From contig NZ_CP015750.1 of assembly GCF_001742185.1 (NCBI RefSeq), positions 4,588,001 to 4,652,000 of the forward strand: 64,000 bases of DNA. Reading direction: 5' to 3'. The stretch comes from Pectobacterium wasabiae CFBP 3304. GTDB lineage: Bacteria; Pseudomonadota; Gammaproteobacteria; Enterobacterales; Enterobacteriaceae. The position numbers were made by a program, and so were the translations under genes. The notes under the pieces were generated by a model. That model saw only the letters and a program-made list of their open reading frames with translations. It did not search any database and was not told the origin of the DNA. Below are positions 1 through 6,934 of this stretch, piece after piece (within the stretch, counting starts at the first letter, position 1; every line of letters starts with the position of its first letter).

Positions 1-214
1 TGATGCGCGTCGCGCTATCCCCCAAAATCCAGATATCTTTCGCCTCATCGCCAAAAAGCGCTTCCACCCGTTCGCACTGCTTACCCGTGCAGGTGGCAAA
101 CTGCACGCCCTTTTCTTTCATTAACGCATAAACCTCGGCAAATAAGGCTCTGTTGTAATCGCCATCGCTGTGAAGAAACGTGCCGTCCAGATCGGTAATT
201 ACCAACTTGATCAT
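1..214 (-). CDS. HAD-superfamily (Cof/HAD-IIB-like) phosphatase, N-terminal part
   Basis: This gene runs off the left edge of the window and only its first 71 codons are visible. The protein begins MIKLVITDLDGTFLHSDGDY, which carries the HAD motif I DxDGT (nucleophile Asp plus the acid/base Asp two residues later). The next block, with a CTGKQ segment, matches the motif II region of the Cof-type HAD-IIB sugar-phosphate phosphatases. The ATG at 214 is preceded by a GGGGAG ribosome binding site. Such proteins dephosphorylate small phosphometabolites in the cytoplasm. The exact substrate cannot be read from this fragment. It belongs to the host chromosome to the left of the ICE. Confidence 0.8.
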   Translation of the reverse strand, partial: MIKLVITDLDGTFLHSDGDYNRALFAEVYALMKEKGVQFATCTGKQCERVEALFGDEAKDIWILGDSATRI

Positions 215-823
215 TCCACTCCCCTTTCAGATTGTACGTACACAGACAGCCGCATTTCAGGCTGGGAACAGCCCGCCTGAACAAGGAAAAATAGCACTTT
301 TGCGCGGTGAGTTAGACGACTGGCGTGATGATTACACACAAATGCTCGCTTTAGCTCGATGATGTATTTTTCCGCAAAAAAGAGTAAACCGCATACGATA
401 AAAATCATTTTCACTAGATACATTGAGATATTACGCGAAAGCCAGCATAGCACCCATTGACAATACGCAACAAGAAGCAAGATCAATCAATAGTGAGCGT
501 GCAAGGTAATAACGTAGTGGCAGAACTGCCATGCGGTTAGCAACACTTAAATATCCAACCGAGATCATGTTATTCACATTTCATTAAACCCCACCGTTGA
601 CAACGTCACTGCGACGCCACATTAATATGTACGGACAAGTTAAAATGTCCGTACATATTAAAATATAACATTGGCTACAAAACATGACTTCTGACGCAGG
701 TTGTATCGCTAAAAATCAAAAAAATCTTGTTAGTTCATGTCGTTAGAGACATTCACTGCATGATGCCGAGTTTTGCGGGTTCAGCCTTTATCCGTACTGT
801 TTCACCTACAAGAGATCAACACT
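215..823. other. Intergenic promoter region between divergent chromosomal genes
   Basis: This stretch of about 600 bp separates the leftward HAD gene from the rightward symporter gene and must hold both promoters. It contains a short palindrome TGTACGTACA near 232-241 and a 16-bp-arm inverted repeat at 622-661, listed separately. Short open frames inside it lack ribosome binding sites and recognisable similarity, and I consider them non-coding. Confidence 0.6.
622..661. promoter_or_regulatory. Perfect 16-bp inverted repeat upstream of the symporter gene
   Basis: The arms TTAATATGTACGGACA and TGTCCGTACATATTAA are perfect reverse complements separated by 8 bp (agttaaaa). The centre-to-centre distance of the TGTACGGACA-like half-sites suits a dimeric repressor or activator. 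No T-tract follows, so a terminator is unlikely, and the repeat lies about 160 bp upstream of the symporter start. I infer an operator; the regulator is not known and none is encoded next to it in the window. Confidence 0.5.
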
Positions 824-2119
824 ATGTCGACAAAAACACCTGTCTGGAAAGGTCTGACATTTCAGGTTCTGGCGGCGATGGCACTGGGTATCGCCCTCGG
901 TTTTGCCGCGCCGGAATTGGCAGCAAAGTTTAAAATACTCGGTGATATCTTTCTGAAGCTCATCAAGACCGCCGTCGCGCCGCTCATCTTTTTCACGGTA
1001 GTGCATGGCATCGCCTCCGCTGGGGATATCAAGAAAGTGGGCAAAATCGGCGTGCGCGCGCTGATCTATTTTGAACTGGTTTCTACCTTCGCCCTCGCTC
1101 TCGGCCTCGGCTGGGCAAATCTTATTGATATTGGTTCAGGCATTCATGCTGGGAGTATCAGCCAGACGGCGACCGCCGCCGTTGACTCTGTAATAGCAAA
1201 AGGCCACATGCCTACCACCACGATGGATTTTATCTACGGTATTTTCCCCGATAACTTCATTGGTGCCTTCGCTGGTGGGCAGCTCTTACAAGTACTGGTG
1301 GTCTCACTGATTTTTGGGTTTGCTTTACTTGCACTCCCCCACGAAAAACGCATCGTGATTGAAAATGGCATGAACCGCATCTCGGAATGCTTCTTCGAGT
1401 TCATCAACTTAATCATGAAATTAGCCCCGATTGGCGCATTCGGCTCCGTAGCTTATGCGGTGGGAAGTAACGGCAGCAGCGTGCTGCTATCTCTGCTGAA
1501 TCTGGTATTAATGTTTTATGCCGCTGTCGCCTTTTTCATCGTCGTCATTCTGGGCAGCATCTGCCGATTTGCAGGATTCAGCCTCACCCGCTTTCTTAAA
1601 TACATCCGTGATGAGATCGTGATTGTGCTGGGAACAGCCTCGTCCGAAAGTGCGCTACCTCGGCTGTTGCAGAAATTAGAGCGTTTCGGTTGTTCGCGGC
1701 AGAGCGTAGGGCTGATTCTCCCAACCGGCTACGCATTCAATCTCGACGGAACCAGCATTTACATGTCGATGTGTACGTTGTTTATCGCCAATGCCTACGG
1801 CGTCGATCTGAGCTGGCAACAACAAATGGGCATTCTTCTTATCATGCTGGTGACGTCAAAAGGTGCCGCGGCCGTCTCTGGCGGCAGCTTCGTGGTGTTC
1901 GCGGCAACGGTGGCAACAGTGGGTAATCTGCCGATAGAAGGGCTGGCGTTAATTTTCGGTGTCTATCGCTTTATGTCTATGGCGATTGCGTTGTGCAACA
2001 CCATCGGAAACAGCGTGGCCACTATCGTCGTTGCAAAATGGTGCGGGGAATATTCACCTCAGCCTGACGATGCACTGGACAGCACACTCCTCGCTCAGGA
2101 AAGCCGCCCTGCTAGCTAA
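824..2119 (+). CDS. DAACS-family (DctA/GltP-like) dicarboxylate/amino acid:cation symporter
   Basis: This is a 431-residue inner-membrane secondary transporter. The family signatures are clear: SSESALPRLL (hairpin 1), PTGYAFNLDGTSIY (TM7) and TSKGAAAVSGGSFVV (hairpin 2), close in order and length to E. coli DctA (about 428 residues). The start at ATG 824 gives MSTKTPVWKG; an in-frame TTG at 773 would add 17 residues that the family does not have. One oddity stands out. In TM8 the usual Arg of the SEARALTN-type segment, which in the homologous GltPh binds the substrate side-chain carboxylate, is Ile388 here (FMSMAIALCN), while the following Asn392 is kept. Substrate specificity therefore probably differs from C4-dicarboxylates or aspartate/glutamate. 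The gene is chromosomal and monocistronic. Confidence 0.9.
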   Translation: MSTKTPVWKGLTFQVLAAMALGIALGFAAPELAAKFKILGDIFLKLIKTAVAPLIFFTVVHGIASAGDIKKVGKIGVRALIYFELVSTFALALGLGWANLIDIGSGIHAGSISQTATAAVDSVIAKGHMPTTTMDFIYGIFPDNFIGAFAGGQLLQVLVVSLIFGFALLALPHEKRIVIENGMNRISECFFEFINLIMKLAPIGAFGSVAYAVGSNGSSVLLSLLNLVLMFYAAVAFFIVVILGSICRFAGFSLTRFLKYIRDEIVIVLGTASSESALPRLLQKLERFGCSRQSVGLILPTGYAFNLDGTSIYMSMCTLFIANAYGVDLSWQQQMGILLIMLVTSKGAAAVSGGSFVVFAATVATVGNLPIEGLALIFGVYRFMSMAIALCNTIGNSVATIVVAKWCGEYSPQPDDALDSTLLAQESRPAS

Positions 2120-2366
2120 TCTTCAGCCAGAAGCAAGCAAAAAACAGAGAATTACAGCTATCAGCCATGGCGATCCAGTAGCGCCCTGGCTGAATAACTT
2201 AACTTCAACACACGAATACGGCTAAACATTCGGCACTTGAAAGAAGATGATAAACAAAGCGCTTGCCACGAACGCCGGAGCCGTCCATAATAGCGCCCAT
2301 TCCAAACGCTGGAATGAAGAAAAGCATTCTAATCAAAACGTTACTGATTAAAATGTTATCTCCTGT

Positions 2367-2443
2367 ACGACCGTAGCTCAGTTGGTTAGAGCACCACCTT
2401 GACATGGTGGGGGTCGGTGGTTCGAGTCCACTCGGTCGTACCA
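2367..2443 (+). tRNA. tRNA-Val (GAC)
   Basis: The 77-nt cloverleaf has acceptor strands ACGACCG and CGGTCGT, a D-arm starting GCTCAGTTGG, and an anticodon stem CCACC/GGTGG with loop TTGACAT, so the anticodon is GAC (valine). The T-arm contains GGTTCGAGTCC and the CCA end is encoded. The body is nearly identical to E. coli valV/valW, with a changed acceptor stem. It sits 228 bp upstream of a tyrosine recombinase gene, the usual position of a tRNA used as an ICE insertion site. Confidence 0.97.
2419..2443 (+). other. Probable left attachment site (attL) of the ICE in the tRNA-Val 3' end
   Basis: P4-type integrases generally recombine at the T-arm and 3' end of a tRNA gene and restore the tRNA on insertion. 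Here the tRNA is intact and the integrase lies immediately beyond it. The boundaries given are only the T-arm to CCA segment. I looked for a second copy of this segment through to 64000 and did not see one, so the core length cannot be fixed. Confidence 0.5.
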
Positions 2444-2670
2444 ATTCATGTTCTATAGATGTATGCTAATGTCTATAACATATTGAAAAGAAGAAAATTT
2501 CCATCTTCTCTTGTTCCAGTAAAATCTATCAAAATCTACTCATATCTAATGGTTTTAAGTACATTTTTAAGTCCATGTGAATACGGGTAACCTCACTTCC
2601 AGATTGTTACTGTTAAACAACACTACCGAGAACCAAAATCCAGCTCTGATCTTAATCAGGAGCGACGATC

Positions 2671-4515
2671 ATGGTACTTTCTGCTATAGCGGTTCGCCAT
2701 GCAAAAGCAATTGGCAAAGCCTATACACTCCCAGATGATAATGGCCTTTCTCTTTCCGTCTCACCAAACGGTGGGAAATCTTGGCATTTCCGCTATTACT
2801 GGCTAGGTAAACAAAAACGCCTATCTCTTGGCACCTACCCCAAAGTGTCACTGCAAGAAGCCAGAAACCTGCGAGATGAAACGAAAGCTTTGTTAGATGC
2901 GGGAATAAACCCTCAGTCTGCTCGTAAGCAAAAACGCTATGCTATACAGCTAGCTGTCGAAAATGATTTTGAATCCGTGTTCAAAAAATGGGCTGAATAT
3001 AGATCTTTAGAACTCAAAGAGGATAAAAAAGGAACCCTTTCCCAAATTCAGCGCACATTTAATAACGACATCTTACCCCAAATTGGCAAGATGCCTATTT
3101 ATGACATCCGTCGTATAGATCTATTAAAAATCTTATCCAAGATTGAACAGCGAAGAGCATTTACAACAGCAGAAAAAGCACGCAGTTGGCTTGGGCAATT
3201 ATTTCGCTATGCTGTGGTAAAAATAGATGGTCTTGATGTTAACCCTGCTATGGATCTGAAAGAAGTTGCGCTACCAAAACCGCCAGAAATTCACAATCCA
3301 TTCTTACACATGTCAGAGTTACCGTCATTTTTAAGTAAATTGCGTAAATACTCAGGTAATGAAACTACACAACTTGGTATTCGCTTACTTTTTCTTACCG
3401 GGGTTCGCACTGGCGAATTACGTCTCGCTACACCAGAACAGTTCGATTTAGAGCGTGGTCTTTGGCTTATTCCTCCCGAAGAGGTGAAGCAACTACAAAA
3501 AAGCATGCGAAAAAATAGAAAACGACCACAGGATATCCCTCCTTATATTGTTCCTTTATCTGCACAGGCAATTGAAATAATCAGGTATTTGATAGATAAA
3601 GTTAAACCAGCCCAGCACTATTTATTGCCACATTACTATAACTTACAAGAGCGTATGAGTGAAAACACTCTCAATAATGCTCTGAAACGTATGGGTTATA
3701 AAGATAAACTCACAGGCCATGGTATACGTGGCACAATTTCAACAGCACTGAACGAAATTGGTTACCCTAAAGTTTGGGTAGATGCCCAGCTTTCTCATGC
3801 TGATCCAAATAAAGTTAGCTCTGCATATAACCATGCTAGCTATGTAGAGCCACGTAGACGTATGATGCAAGATTGGGCTGACAGGCTCGATTTATTAGAG
3901 CAAGGATTTGTTGAATCAGCAATGAAGCATTTGACTATCTATATCGCTGGAATTCCCACTATGCTGGATACAGATAGTAATTTACCTATACCACCAGTAA
4001 CAACAACTCCTCCAGCAGCCACTTCGACTTCTATAGTTGCAACAAATGATGAAAATAACAACAACCAAACATTCCAACGACTTTCACCTCTACCACCAAA
4101 ATATAGTGGGAAAGATGCATCCGAAAAAATCATCACAGAAATACAAAAAAAACGCATAGACATGCTTAACATATATGAAAAACCGCACAATCTATCAGTA
4201 TCCCAATTCGCTAAACTGGCTGGTAAATCTCGAGACCAAATTAACCGGGAGATAAAAGCGAATAAATTACTAACAATAAACATCGGCAATCGTGGGCAAC
4301 GTATTCCAGATTGGCAACTCGATCCTATAAAGAAAAAATTGATTCAGGCGGTACTTAAATCATCAGATAAAGCAGACTCATGGACAGTTTATCAAGTTTT
4401 ATCTAATAGAAATAAAATATTAGATAACCAATCTCCTATTGATGTAGTTAATTCCAAAAACCTAGACATGATAGTTACAATAATCAATAAAGTTACAAGC
4501 ACTCACCTCTTTTAG
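2671..4515 (+). CDS. int: P4-type tyrosine recombinase (ICE integrase) with a C-terminal DUF2384-like extension
   Basis: This site-specific recombinase should integrate and excise the ICE at tRNA-Val. The N-terminal about 90 residues form the DUF4102 arm-binding domain (KRLSLGTYPKVSLQEAR), followed by the core-binding and catalytic domains. Catalytic residues are visible as Arg246 (GVRTGELRL), His350 and Arg353 (HGIRGT), His376 (LSHADP) and the nucleophile Tyr386 (SAYNHASY). AGGAG precedes ATG 2671. At 614 residues it is about 200 longer than usual P4 integrases (about 400). After a Pro/Thr/Asn-rich linker (about 425-475), residues about 505-610 look like an antitoxin Xre/MbcA/ParS-type domain: an HTH-like LSVSQFAKLAGKSRDQIN, a GNRGQRIPDWQLDP segment, and WTVYQVLSNRNKILDNQSP. 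The catalytic assignment is firm. The extension's identity is pattern recognition only. Confidence 0.93.
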   Translation: MVLSAIAVRHAKAIGKAYTLPDDNGLSLSVSPNGGKSWHFRYYWLGKQKRLSLGTYPKVSLQEARNLRDETKALLDAGINPQSARKQKRYAIQLAVENDFESVFKKWAEYRSLELKEDKKGTLSQIQRTFNNDILPQIGKMPIYDIRRIDLLKILSKIEQRRAFTTAEKARSWLGQLFRYAVVKIDGLDVNPAMDLKEVALPKPPEIHNPFLHMSELPSFLSKLRKYSGNETTQLGIRLLFLTGVRTGELRLATPEQFDLERGLWLIPPEEVKQLQKSMRKNRKRPQDIPPYIVPLSAQAIEIIRYLIDKVKPAQHYLLPHYYNLQERMSENTLNNALKRMGYKDKLTGHGIRGTISTALNEIGYPKVWVDAQLSHADPNKVSSAYNHASYVEPRRRMMQDWADRLDLLEQGFVESAMKHLTIYIAGIPTMLDTDSNLPIPPVTTTPPAATSTSIVATNDENNNNQTFQRLSPLPPKYSGKDASEKIITEIQKKRIDMLNIYEKPHNLSVSQFAKLAGKSRDQINREIKANKLLTINIGNRGQRIPDWQLDPIKKKLIQAVLKSSDKADSWTVYQVLSNRNKILDNQSPIDVVNSKNLDMIVTIINKVTSTHLF

Positions 4516-4556
4516 CGGTGATATATCATAGAGTTAACTGAGTTAAAAATTTCATT

Positions 4557-4582
4557 AAAACCCGCAATGCCATGCGGGTTTT
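4557..4582 (+). terminator. Rho-independent terminator after int
   Basis: The perfect stem AAAACCCGCA / TGCGGGTTTT has a 6-nt loop and ends in a T-run, 42 bp after the integrase stop codon. The A-rich 5' flank makes it potentially bidirectional. Confidence 0.85.
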
Positions 4583-4890
4583 AATAGTTCTGAAGAGATT
4601 CATCAGCGTAATTCCTCATAAATCTATATTGCACGGCACTCGCACTATTGAAATTAACATCAGCAGTTCCGCAGGTGATTTATTAGAAAAAAGATCAACA
4701 TCACACCCCCTATAATTGACGGTATCTTTACTTTTTCCTTCGCGTAATATTCACCTGAAATCTCATTGAGTTGCATCAGTGAAACCATCACAGAACAGGG
4801 AATGGATCATTAACATCAGATAACCAAAACAAGTTAGTCCTTCTGTTGTTTCAGAACCCCAAAGTTACTTGTAAAAAGGAGCAATAAAAC
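4583..4890. other. AT-rich leader upstream of the LysR-type gene
   Basis: About 300 bp hold no supportable gene. They must contain the promoter of the LysR-type gene, whose AAGGAG ribosome binding site lies at about 4876-4881. I see no strong repeat here. Confidence 0.4.
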
Positions 4891-5828
4891 ATGAGGATCC
4901 GTCACTTACATTATTTTTTGGTTGTTGCAGAAGAACAGAGCTTCGCAAGAGCCGCCGCCAGAGTCCATATAGAACCATCACCACTATCCCGTGCGATTAA
5001 GGAACTGGAACAACAGCTTGGGGTTCAATTGCTGCACCGTAACAAAGGCCGTATTCGACTGACATGGCCTGGGGAGGTATTCCGCGAGGAAGCTCAACGT
5101 ATTGTTAACTTTATCGAAAACGCCAAAACACGTGTACATGCTGCAGCGAAAGGTTACAGAGGCAGGCTCCGTATAGGCCTATGCGACAGCCTGGCTCAAC
5201 CTCGGCTGACACAATTACTTGCCCGATGCCGAGAAGAAGAACCACGTACAGAAATACGTATCACCGAGATGTCCGTCAACGAAATGCTTCAGGCTCTGGC
5301 TCACGACCAAATAGATGCAGGGTTCACTATTGACGATATCAGCCTCTCTGGCTACACCAAACAACCAGTCTGGAGTGAACGTCCTGCTGTCGCCATTCCA
5401 CGTAATCATCCCCTCCTTTCTCTAGAGTTTATTTCTGTCGCCGAAGCATTTCGCTATCCTCTAGTCCTCTGCCATCCAGAACGATGCGCAGGGGATATAA
5501 CGTCATCCGACGCTGGTTTAATGACGCATCATTATCACAACCTAATATTGCCGAGTACATTTCCGGCCACGAATCGATGCTCATGCTGGTAGCTGCAGGA
5601 TACGGTATCGGCATAGGTCTTGAGTCACAACTCTCATTATATAACCATCCGAATGTAATTATACGGGCAACGTCTTACGATATCCCAGACTCATCGACCA
5701 ACATCATCACGACGGAAAAATATTATTCACCAGAGCTAGAACGCTTTATCAACCGTGCGCTTGAAATTGGCGAATTGCAGTCTGCTCACATGTCGACAGT
5801 CCCTACAGAACTACATTCAGATGGGTAA
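4891..5828 (+). pseudogene. LysR-family regulator interrupted by a -1 frameshift
   Basis: Two overlapping frames together form one complete LysR-type regulator of about 312 residues. The first, 4891 to about 5494, has the N-terminal winged HTH (MRIRHLHYFLVVAEEQSFARA, then SPLSRAIKELEQQLGVQLL) and the first half of the effector domain, ending in LCHPERCAG. The second, from about 5484 to 5828, continues in the -1 frame with GYNVIRRWFNDASLSQ to the C terminus. The join falls at a run of four G residues (5491-5494). Restoring a fifth G reads ...CAGGYNVIRRW..., the sequence expected for this subfamily. The lesion may be a real mutation, phase variation at a short homopolymer, or a sequencing error. 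A truncated 233-residue product with an intact DNA-binding domain would still be made. Regulators of this type are common next to the integrase in this ICE class. Confidence 0.8.
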
Positions 5829-6270
5829 GTTGCACCAGTTAATGTCTTACTTTATTTGTCTGCCGCATGACAGGCACAGTTAGTGTCTGTTACCTCCATT
5901 ACCCCCTCAATTTTCTGATGCTCTCCATTCAATATCAACCAATCAAGCGAATAATAAGCAATCATATAATTTACATTGAGCCTGACATTTTCAGTCTGGT
6001 GAACGACATAATAGAGCCCATTGAACTGGGTTCTATTTCATGCGTAAAAACACCGACAACAGAAACACTGTACCGCCATTTATTCTTCATAAACATTGCC
6101 GGACGAAGAGCCGGATAAGCGCTGACGAATATACCCAGTAGTCTCTGTCTTTCAGTCAGCTAAAAAACCGTAACCAGCACATCCCTATTGTTTGATGAAA
6201 CGGAATGATGAGGTCTTTTTAATAGTCATCACACCTCATGAACGCTACCAAACACCAAGGAGTGACAGTA
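5829..6270. other. Intergenic region before the AlpA-like gene
   Basis: This 440-bp AT-rich stretch has an 83-codon open frame (5867-6118) without a convincing ribosome binding site or family features, which I do not call. Around 6098-6122 the sequence gccggacgaagagccggataagc resembles a partial enterobacterial REP-like element. The promoter for the maintenance operon probably lies near 6180-6235. Confidence 0.4.
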
Positions 6271-6483
6271 ATGAACGCTGAGAACACGACACCACTACCA
6301 GAGCACCGTATTTTGCGTCGCCCCGAAGTTGAGGCTAAAACCGGGTTCAAACGCGCCCATATCTATAACCTAATGAAAGAAGGTCGCTTTCCTAAGCCAA
6401 TACGCCTCGGTGTACGAGCAGTAGGCTGGGATTCGGTCGAAATTGATCGGTGGATCACTGACCGTCTCAAAGAACGCATCTGA
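6271..6483 (+). CDS. AlpA-family (MerR-like HTH) transcriptional regulator
   Basis: This 70-residue protein consists almost entirely of an AlpA-type helix-turn-helix: RILRRPEVEAKTGFKRAHIY, then FPKPIRLGVRAVGWDSVEID and WITDRLKERI. AlpA proteins are small prophage and ICE activators that govern excision or operon expression. ATG 6271 was chosen because AAGGAG sits 8 bp upstream; an in-frame ATG at 6238 has no such site. It heads the maintenance module and is followed 30 bp later by a small gene. It may control excision or the ParB operon; the target is inferred from family habit only. Confidence 0.88.
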   Translation: MNAENTTPLPEHRILRRPEVEAKTGFKRAHIYNLMKEGRFPKPIRLGVRAVGWDSVEIDRWITDRLKERI

Positions 6484-6513
6484 CTGCTCTAGTCATACGA
6501 TAAGGAGCAACTC

Positions 6514-6690
6514 ATGCAAACATCAACAAAAGGTGGTATCAGCAAAGCCACCGTCCACTGTACCGGTTTAGCGGTCGCACTACCTGCATTTAGACTCATC
6601 TGGATGATGACCAGTAATTTATGGCATCCCGAATTCTACTACATTACCGGAAAAAACCATGGAGGGGCCTATCATGTCTCACCTCCATGA
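6514..6690 (+). CDS. Small hypothetical protein (58 aa)
   Basis: This 58-codon reading frame starts at ATG 6514 with a good AAGGAG 6 bp upstream, and its end overlaps the next start by 17 bp. The product begins MQTSTKGGISKATVHCTG and contains a moderately hydrophobic segment (LAVALPAFRLIWMM). I do not recognise a family. The strong ribosome binding site and tight placement between AlpA and the HicA-like gene support expression. It could also act as a leader that couples translation of the downstream gene. Confidence 0.5.
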   Translation: MQTSTKGGISKATVHCTGLAVALPAFRLIWMMTSNLWHPEFYYITGKNHGGAYHVSPP

Positions 6691-6934
6691 ATTAGCTCGG
6701 GGCCACAAGCAACTACTACCGCTGATCGAATACGCACTGCAAGAAGGCTGGGAGGTTGTGCGTACCTCTGGTGGGCATTTGAAGTTCACCAAGCCCGGTA
6801 TGCCACCGATCTTCACCAGTTCGACAGCTAGCGACTATCGTGCCGGGCGTAATGCGCGCGCCTTACTACGGCGAACACAACACCAGTTTGCTACTGACGA
6901 ATCCTCTCCTGACAAGGGGGGCCACCATGCCTGA
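6674..6934 (+). CDS. HicA-like small protein
   Basis: This 86-residue protein resembles the HicA double-stranded-RNA-binding fold: an N-terminal helix (LPLIEYALQEGWEVVRTSGG), then GGHLKF with the histidine at the position of the HicA catalytic His, then KPGMPPIFTSSTASDYR and a C-terminal helix ARALLRR. HicA toxins cleave mRNA and are normally paired with HicB; no HicB-like gene is adjacent. GGAGGGG precedes ATG 6674. The last codons overlap parB by 8 bp, so it is translationally coupled to the partition gene. It may be a domesticated, non-toxic RNA- or DNA-binding member. Similarity is judged by eye. Confidence 0.55.
   Translation: MSHLHELARGHKQLLPLIEYALQEGWEVVRTSGGHLKFTKPGMPPIFTSSTASDYRAGRNARALLRRTQHQFATDESSPDKGGHHA

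Noticed and set aside
4891..5828. Programmed ribosomal frameshift in the LysR gene
   Set aside because: No slippery heptamer plus downstream stem; a one-base deletion in a G-run is simpler.
5867..6118. 83-codon open frame upstream of alpA
   Set aside because: No Shine-Dalgarno sequence, odd amino-acid composition and position in an AT-rich leader; likely chance.
6674..6934. Active HicA-HicB toxin-antitoxin pair
   Set aside because: No HicB-like gene adjacent; only a HicA-like protein is supported.
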